From contig JAEZZB010000022.1 of assembly GCA_023442495.1 (NCBI GenBank), forward strand, positions 1 to 9,716: DNA of 9,716 nt, read 5' to 3'. Source of the stretch: Bacillota bacterium. Lineage in GTDB: Bacteria > Bacillota > Clostridia > Tissierellales > Peptoniphilaceae. The stretch's first letter is position 1. Every line of letters begins with the position of its first letter. The notes below the pieces were generated by a model. That model was given only the letters and a program-made list of their open reading frames with translations, ran no database searches and was not told the origin of the DNA. The translations under genes and the position numbers were made by a program. Positions 4,806 through 9,716 of this stretch are shown piece after piece.

Positions 4806-6128
4806 TCAGTCTAATTTAACTTTAATATAATAAATAAACCCAATCATATCTGCTAAGAACCAACCTATAACTATTGACCACCATATTGCCGATGTTCCAA
4901 ATGCTGAAGAAAGAGCATAAGCAAGTACTACTCTTGTACCTAATGAAAATATTGTTAAAACTAATGACATTGTAGGTTTCTTTATCGCTCTATAATAACC
5001 ATAAAGTAAAAATAACCAACCAATTCCAATATAGAAAGCACCTTCGGTTCTTAAGTAATTTGTACCTACACTAATAATTGATGAGTCAGGATTTTCAAGG
5101 AATAGTGCTATGAGTTGTGGTGCAAATAAGTAAACTATAATTGAAATTAATATTGAAAACAAAGCTGAAGTAATTACGCTTAATTTAAATCCTTGTTTAA
5201 TTCTTTCCTTTTTGCCAGCACCAAAATTTTGAGATACAAATATTGAAAATGCATTTCCAAAGTCTTGAACTGGAAGATATGCAAATGCATCTATTTTTAC
5301 TCCTGCTGTAAATGCTGCCATCACTGAAGTACCAAATGAATTAACAAGTCCTTGTATCATTAAAATTCCAAAATTCATTATTGATTGTTGAAGAGAAGTT
5401 ATTAATGAATATTGGCCAATAGTCTTTATAAAACTAATTTTTACCAAATTTTCGTTCTTTGTATATCTAAATTCTTTTAATTTCCAATACGCATAAATAA
5501 ATAATCCAAGACCTGAAATATATTGAGATATAACTGTGGCAAAGGCTGCACCAAAAACACCCCATTTAAAAATCTTTATAAATACTAAATCTAATATAAT
5601 ATTCAATATTACAGAAATTGATAGGAAAATCATCGGTGTTTTTGAATCGCCAAGTGATCTATAAACTGAAGCAGTAAAATTATATAATGTAGTTGCAGTT
5701 ATGCCTGAAAATATTACAAATAAATATTCTCTCATCATTGAATATATTTCATTAGGGACATTTAGCAAATATATTATATTATCAATTAACAAATAAGCAG
5801 TGACATTTAGGCTTATACTTAATACAATGATAAGTGTGAATGATGAATATATTGCTTGTTTTAGTTTTTTGTTGTTGTTTTGTCCAAAATAGATAGAAAA
5901 TATACTTCCTGAACCAAGACACAGTCCGTAAATTATCGATGTTAAAAAAACCATAAAAGTAAACGAAGAACCAACTGCTGCAAGAGCATTTGCACCTACA
6001 AATTTACCTACTATTATTGTGTCAGCGATATTGTAAAATTGCTGCATTAAATTACTAATAACAAGGGGACCGACTAAAATTAAAATGGATTTTAGTACTG
6101 GACCCTCTAATAAATATTTTTTATTCAT
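4806..6128 (-). CDS. MATE family multidrug/cation efflux transporter
   Basis: This 440-residue, strongly hydrophobic protein has about twelve membrane spans in two six-span halves (roughly 10-220 and 235-435), the usual size and shape of a MATE transporter. These exchange organic cations or drugs for sodium or protons across the cytoplasmic membrane. Family signatures are clear. The N-terminal PLVISNLMQQFYNIADTIIV and GKFVGANALAAVGSS are followed by YRSLGDSKTPM and, in the second half, GLVNSFGTSVMAAFTAG, QNFGAGKKERIKQG and YYRAIKKP. No lesion is seen. The start ATG (6126-6128) is preceded on its strand by CAGGAAAT. It converges on the ABC-F gene and diverges from the PLP enzyme gene. The substrate cannot be read from the sequence; the neighbouring ABC-F gene makes a drug plausible, but a metabolite is equally possible. 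Confidence 0.93.
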   Translation of the reverse strand: MNKKYLLEGPVLKSILILVGPLVISNLMQQFYNIADTIIVGKFVGANALAAVGSSFTFMVFLTSIIYGLCLGSGSIFSIYFGQNNNKKLKQAIYSSFTLIIVLSISLNVTAYLLIDNIIYLLNVPNEIYSMMREYLFVIFSGITATTLYNFTASVYRSLGDSKTPMIFLSISVILNIILDLVFIKIFKWGVFGAAFATVISQYISGLGLFIYAYWKLKEFRYTKNENLVKISFIKTIGQYSLITSLQQSIMNFGILMIQGLVNSFGTSVMAAFTAGVKIDAFAYLPVQDFGNAFSIFVSQNFGAGKKERIKQGFKLSVITSALFSILISIIVYLFAPQLIALFLENPDSSIISVGTNYLRTEGAFYIGIGWLFLLYGYYRAIKKPTMSLVLTIFSLGTRVVLAYALSSAFGTSAIWWSIVIGWFLADMIGFIYYIKVKLD

Positions 6129-6170
6129 TATATTTCCTGTTCATATTTAATAATTATTTTTTAATCAATC

Positions 6171-6219
6171 ATCACAATGTGATACAATTTATTATAAATC
6201 AAACGATTGTTTTTATAAA
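6171..6219 (-). promoter_or_regulatory. MATE promoter with a palindrome at the predicted start site
   Basis: On the minus strand, TTTATA (6214-6219) and TATAAT (6191-6196) are separated by 17 bases, giving a reasonable promoter with a start near 6184. Immediately downstream, ATCACAATGTGAT (6171-6183) is a perfect 6-1-6 palindrome at about +1 to +13. A repressor bound there would block transcription, as local TetR- or MarR-type regulators do at many efflux genes. No regulator gene is visible in the window. Confidence 0.4.
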
Positions 6220-6298
6220 GTTATGAATAATTATTTTTTTATATAAATTACATAAAAATAATATTTAAATATATAAAATTTAATATAAGGAGATTAAT

Positions 6299-7471
6299 AT
6301 GAAAAGTAATTTTGATGAATTTATATCAAGAAAAAATACAGGTTCATATAAATGGGATGGAATGTATAATGAAAAGCTTGATGTTTCAAATATGACAATT
6401 CCATTATCTGTAGCTGATATGGAGTTTAGGAGTCCGAATTGTTTATATGAAAAATTAGCTGAATATATTAAAACGAAACCTATATTTGGTTATACAGGTC
6501 AAACAGATGAATTTCTCGAATCAGTAGTAAATTGGAATAGAAAAAGACATAATTGGAAAATAGAAAAAGAATGGATAGTAAATACAGCAGGTGTAGTAAA
6601 TGCAATTTCAGCATCTATCTCAGCATTTTCAAAAGAAAATGAAGGTGTTATCATATTTCAGCCAGTATATCATCCATTTGTAGTATCAATTGAAAAATTA
6701 AATAGAAAAGTCATTAATGTACCTCTTATAAATTCTAATTACCATTTTTACATAGATTTTGACGCTTTCGAAGAAGAAGCTAAAAAATCAGAAAATAAGA
6801 TTCTTCTATTTTGTAGTCCTCATAATCCTGTAGGAAGAGTATGGACTAAAGATGAATTACAAAAATTATCTGACATATGTCTAAAAAACGATTTAATTGT
6901 AATAAGTGACGAAATTTGGAATGATTTAATATGCAATGGCAACACACATACAGTATTTGCATCAATTAATGATGAAATTGCTGAAAGAACAATAGTTTGT
7001 ACTGCACCATCAAAAACATTCAATGTAGCAGGTTTGGGATTTTCTAATATAATTATAAAAAATAAAGATTTACGTGAAAAATTCATAGAATATGCTCAAA
7101 AAATGGGAGTAAATCATGTAAGTATGATAGGTTTTAAAGCTTGTGAAATATTATATAATAATTGTGAAGAATGGCTTGATGAAGTAATAGATGTAATTTG
7201 CTCAAATCAAAAGTTTGTTAAAGACTTTTTTAAAGATAATTGTCCAAAGATTAAAACAAATGACCCTGAAGGAACTTATTTAATGTGGATAGATTTTAAT
7301 GCTCTTAATAAAAATAGAAAAGAGCTTGAAAAATTACTTCTAAATGCTGATATATTTCCAAGTAAAGGACATGTATTTGGAGAAGAAGGTGAGGGTTATG
7401 AAAGATTTAATGTAGCTATTCCCAGAAAAAACTTGCAATATATGCTGCAGAATTTAGTTAAATTTATTTAG
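6299..7471 (+). CDS. MalY/PatB-type PLP enzyme (putative cystathionine beta-lyase/aminotransferase)
   Basis: This 390-residue fold-type I PLP enzyme belongs to the class I/II aminotransferase superfamily, MalY/PatB branch, whose members cleave C-S bonds in cystathionine or cysteine conjugates. Visible motifs are the N-terminal SVADMEFRSP (37-46), GYTGQTDEF (64-72), SPHNPVGRVWT (173-183; Asn176), the PLP-ring aspartate in ISDEIWNDL (Asp204), the PLP lysine in APSKTFNVAGL (Lys239), and a C-terminal substrate arginine in FNVAIPR (Arg376). Length is normal for the family. AAGGAG (6287-6292) lies six bases before the ATG. No clear promoter can be chosen in the AT-rich 6220-6285 region. The gene is divergent from the MATE transporter and followed by a strong terminator, so it is probably monocistronic. 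The exact substrate (cystathionine, cysteine or a related beta-substituted amino acid) is not decided by the sequence. Confidence 0.85.
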   Translation: MKSNFDEFISRKNTGSYKWDGMYNEKLDVSNMTIPLSVADMEFRSPNCLYEKLAEYIKTKPIFGYTGQTDEFLESVVNWNRKRHNWKIEKEWIVNTAGVVNAISASISAFSKENEGVIIFQPVYHPFVVSIEKLNRKVINVPLINSNYHFYIDFDAFEEEAKKSENKILLFCSPHNPVGRVWTKDELQKLSDICLKNDLIVISDEIWNDLICNGNTHTVFASINDEIAERTIVCTAPSKTFNVAGLGFSNIIIKNKDLREKFIEYAQKMGVNHVSMIGFKACEILYNNCEEWLDEVIDVICSNQKFVKDFFKDNCPKIKTNDPEGTYLMWIDFNALNKNRKELEKLLLNADIFPSKGHVFGEEGEGYERFNVAIPRKNLQYMLQNLVKFI

Positions 7472-7548
7472 TATATATTAAACCTTTGATAATATAAACG
7501 AATAATATGCAATTGAAGTTTTTGTGAAAAGTAATAAATTTTGATTAT

Positions 7549-7579
7549 AAAAAAATCTCCCCTTAGCGGAGATTTTTTT
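7549..7579. terminator. Bidirectional intrinsic terminator
   Basis: A perfect 12-bp stem, AAAAAAATCTCC (7549-7560) with GGAGATTTTTTT (7568-7579), is closed by a 7-nt loop. T tracts occur on both strands. It serves the plus-strand PLP enzyme gene and the convergent minus-strand acetyltransferase gene. The remaining bases to 7659 hold nothing I can identify. Confidence 0.9.
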
Positions 7580-7659
7580 ATAATTTATACAATCCTTTAG
7601 CATTTAATTGGATATTGGTTTTTTATCATATCTTAAATTTTTGAATTTAATTTTATAAA

Positions 7660-8427
7660 TTATTTACTTTTTAATTCCACAATAGAACCTCTTTTTTTAA
7701 ATCCTAGCTTGACATAACAATTATTTGATGCAATATAACTTTCATCAGCATATAGTGTTGGTGTAAAATTTTTTTCAAGAGCCATTTTGCAAAGAAAATG
7801 TACCAAACTTTCAGCATAACCCATTCTTCTAAATTCAGGTACTGTATACACATAGCCAATATGAGCAGTGTCTTTATCATATGAAAGCTTAGTTAATGCA
7901 ACTTTTACACCTTCAATATTTTCAAATAAATAAAATTCTCCTTTATTTATTCCATTTAAAGCTTTTTTTCTAATTTCATATTCGTCTAAATCATTTCTTA
8001 AATCTTGAAAGGCTTCTTTATAAAAATTGTTCATATATTTAGTGACTAATGCAAAATCATCCATAGTAGCTTTTTTAGTTTTACCATTAACATAATTAAT
8101 ATTCTTTAATTCATTTAGTGTATAAGAAATCATTGATATTCTAATTTCAGAATTAGGAATTTTATTTGCGATTTCTTTTCTCACATTGTAAGTAAATCCA
8201 TTACTTAGGGGATATTTAGCAATCAATTTACTTATTGCTTCATTTAATTTTTCATCAGAAATATTTTCTTTAGTCCAAAGCCAGATAGGATATGGTTTTT
8301 CAGAATAACAAATAATATAATTTTCATAATCAGATTCTAGATACTCGTGTTCTTGTTGAATAATTCTATAAAGAACTGAAAATGTAATTAAATCATTTTG
8401 TAATAAATTTTTTAATTTTTCTATCAT
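7660..8427 (-). CDS. GNAT family N-acetyltransferase
   Basis: This 255-residue protein has a C-terminal GNAT fold (about 118-255), expected to move an acetyl group from acetyl-CoA to an amine. The acetyl-CoA pyrophosphate loop is visible as VPEFRRMGYAESLVHFL (196-212; Arg200-Arg201-Met-Gly203-Tyr-Ala205). It is followed by the motif B region LYADESYIASNNCYVKLGF (225-243), where the second acetyl-CoA-contacting helix and tyrosine lie. The first 115 residues (with PYPIWLWTKE at 45-54) form the extra N-terminal region seen in a branch of Firmicutes GNAT proteins. The start is supported by AAGGAAGG about seven bases upstream. A TATAAT at 8457-8462 on the minus strand may be its -10 box, but no matching -35 is seen. 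The substrate is unknown. It is transcribed in the same direction as the next gene to the right, 129 bases apart with no clear terminator between, so limited read-through is possible. Confidence 0.87.
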   Translation of the reverse strand: MIEKLKNLLQNDLITFSVLYRIIQQEHEYLESDYENYIICYSEKPYPIWLWTKENISDEKLNEAISKLIAKYPLSNGFTYNVRKEIANKIPNSEIRISMISYTLNELKNINYVNGKTKKATMDDFALVTKYMNNFYKEAFQDLRNDLDEYEIRKKALNGINKGEFYLFENIEGVKVALTKLSYDKDTAHIGYVYTVPEFRRMGYAESLVHFLCKMALEKNFTPTLYADESYIASNNCYVKLGFKKRGSIVELKSK

Positions 8428-8556
8428 GATATACCTTCCTTAATATATGTTTTATCATTATAATTTTTAAATTGAATTTTAATATCAAAAAATTTAAACA
8501 CTCTTGAAAATAATTAAAAATTTATTATCATCAAAGGTGTATTGTATTAATAAATA

Positions 8557-9716
8557 CTATTTCAACTCTTCAATAAATATTACATGATTTACATTACCTT
8601 GTTTTTGATATTTGAATTTTATATCTTTATATTCATTGAATGGAAGTTTTGGTGAAAGGCTAATTGAAGCGACGTATATTTCTTTTGGATTATTTTCTAA
8701 TTGGAAATAATAGAAAGTATTACCATCTATGGTAACTTCATGTTTCTCCATAATTAAGCCTTGATTTTCTAATGTTTCACTAACTTCGTTTTCGTCAGGA
8801 ATTATTCCGACATTTGAAGATAAGTGGTTTACCATCGCCTGTTCGACAGTATTTCCGATTGCGACATTTTGATAGTTTTGAGCGTCTATAAATGCATATA
8901 GCTTAATCAAACCTGCATTATCTTTAAGTGATAAGAAATAGGTCGGTCTTCCGTCAATATTTAACAATAACGGGAATGTAGCTTTATAGGATTTTTCTTG
9001 TACTTCACCTTGTGCAGATTCCATTGCTGAAAATTCTTCGGCAGATGAAACTGGATAAAACTTTGTTTCTTTTGTTCTAAGATTTGAAAGGACGAATCCA
9101 ACGTTTGACTCATCTGCAGCAACAGAAGTGTATCCTGTATATAAGTATACATCATCATCAAGTGCTAAATAATTGTAGCCTTTAGTTGTCATTAAAACAT
9201 TTTTTTGTGCAAATATTGAATTAATATATCCATCTTTTAATGAACCGTTCCAGTTTAGTTGTTCGATTAGTTTATCTGCATTGTAAATTCTATCAATCCA
9301 TTGAGGAATATCATTTTTCTTATAATAATCATGTTCACCATTTGAGGCGTTTACTACTATTGCACCCTCAACATCTAAAGCATCAAAAAAGAATATGGAT
9401 GGTTTGTATGTTGGAATTACCCAATAAGGAACTCCATTATCATCTATTTCAAAATTTGCTTCGAAAAATATTTTGCTTGGATATCTTAGTCGTGTGAATC
9501 TATAGATATTTCTAAATAAATAGTCTTGTTTTGAAATTTTAATTTTATCTTGAAGTTTAACTAAACTAGTTTTACCATCAACGATGTCAACCATCATGTA
9601 GCCTGGCAAGCCTTCGGACATATTAAAAATGTATTTTACAAAACCATTATATTTTAATGGAGTAACTCTAACAGGTTTATTTTGATAATTGATTTGCGTA
9701 TAAGTATCGGTATCAA
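8557..9716 (-). CDS. Conserved protein of unknown function, C-terminal 385 residues (5' end outside window)
   Basis: The frame stays open past ATG 9621 to the window edge: the 31 codons before it read DTDTYTQINYQNKPVRVTPL and then KYNGFVKYIFN. The gene therefore starts right of the window, and the internal ATG is not the start. The visible part has no membrane span. It contains GLPGYMMVDI, PYWVIPTYKPSIFFFDALDV, IPQWIDRIYNADKLIEQLNW, GYINSIFAQK, YLYTGYTSVAADESNVGFVL and YKATFPLLLNIDGRPTYFLS, and ends in a beta-rich segment (VTIDGNTFYYFQL). I recognise this pattern from large clostridial proteins with N-terminal membrane spans and an uncharacterised C-terminal region, sometimes filed under loosely applied family names; I do not assert one. 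The likely topology, inferred only, is an N-terminal membrane anchor beyond the window edge carrying this globular domain. No terminator is evident after its stop codon (TAG, 8557-8559). Confidence 0.8.
   Translation of the reverse strand, partial: DTDTYTQINYQNKPVRVTPLKYNGFVKYIFNMSEGLPGYMMVDIVDGKTSLVKLQDKIKISKQDYLFRNIYRFTRLRYPSKIFFEANFEIDDNGVPYWVIPTYKPSIFFFDALDVEGAIVVNASNGEHDYYKKNDIPQWIDRIYNADKLIEQLNWNGSLKDGYINSIFAQKNVLMTTKGYNYLALDDDVYLYTGYTSVAADESNVGFVLSNLRTKETKFYPVSSAEEFSAMESAQGEVQEKSYKATFPLLLNIDGRPTYFLSLKDNAGLIKLYAFIDAQNYQNVAIGNTVEQAMVNHLSSNVGIIPDENEVSETLENQGLIMEKHEVTIDGNTFYYFQLENNPKEIYVASISLSPKLPFNEYKDIKFKYQKQGNVNHVIFIEELK

Noticed and set aside
6261..6272. ATATTTAAATAT palindrome before the PLP enzyme gene
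   Set aside because: Pure AT sequence in a very AT-rich intergenic region; no independent support for a binding site.
9240..9497. 85-codon plus-strand ORF opposite the right-hand gene
   Set aside because: It is antisense to a clearly coding frame, lacks a ribosome binding site and has an odd composition (His/Leu-rich).
1..9716. CRISPR array, toxin-antitoxin pair, retron or tRNA gene
   Set aside because: I looked for regular spaced repeats, paired small overlapping genes, reverse-transcriptase motifs and cloverleaf sequences, and saw none.

Overview
The window is AT-rich DNA, by eye below about 30% GC, with strong AAGGAG-type ribosome binding sites, the standard genetic code (tryptophan is TGG; TGA is a stop) and intrinsic terminators. 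Together with the protein families present, this points to a low-GC Gram-positive anaerobe (Bacillota: clostridia, Peptostreptococcaceae or the Tissierellia/anaerobic-coccus group). I cannot name the genus.

Positions 1-1590 are the worn remains of a mobilizable or conjugative element. The window opens on a strong intrinsic terminator of a gene that lies outside it. Directly after it comes a fragment of a MobA/MobL-type relaxase, then an A-rich stretch, a second intrinsic terminator and an apparently intact DUF3801/PcfB-family gene. A pair of 23-bp palindromic repeats follows, and then a replisome-organizer gene cut off inside a GAGATA purine repeat. The plus strand here is extremely A-rich and T-poor, unlike what follows.

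Positions 1600-2790 hold a YhcG/DUF1016-type PD-(D/E)XK nuclease gene with its own extended -10 promoter. It is disabled by an in-frame amber codon, which replaces an expected tryptophan, and by a frameshift and deletion at the 3' end.

Positions 2930-6128 form a small resistance-like pair. A plus-strand ABC-F ATPase gene converges on a minus-strand MATE efflux gene, and the two share a 14-bp hairpin. The ABC-F gene has a 180-nt leader that looks like a complete ribosome-controlled transcription attenuator: an extended -10 promoter, a 3-codon upstream ORF, a leucine-rich 13-codon upstream ORF, a terminator just before the gene, and mutually exclusive anti-terminator and anti-anti-terminator pairings. 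This is the most interesting signal in the window. The MATE gene has a plausible promoter with a 13-bp palindrome at its predicted start site.

Positions 6299-9716 look like ordinary chromosome: a MalY/PatB-type PLP lyase/aminotransferase divergent from the MATE gene, a bidirectional terminator, a GNAT acetyltransferase, and the C-terminal 385 residues of a larger conserved protein of unknown function whose 5' end runs off the right edge.

I saw no tRNA, rRNA, CRISPR array, integrase, transposase or complete insertion sequence.
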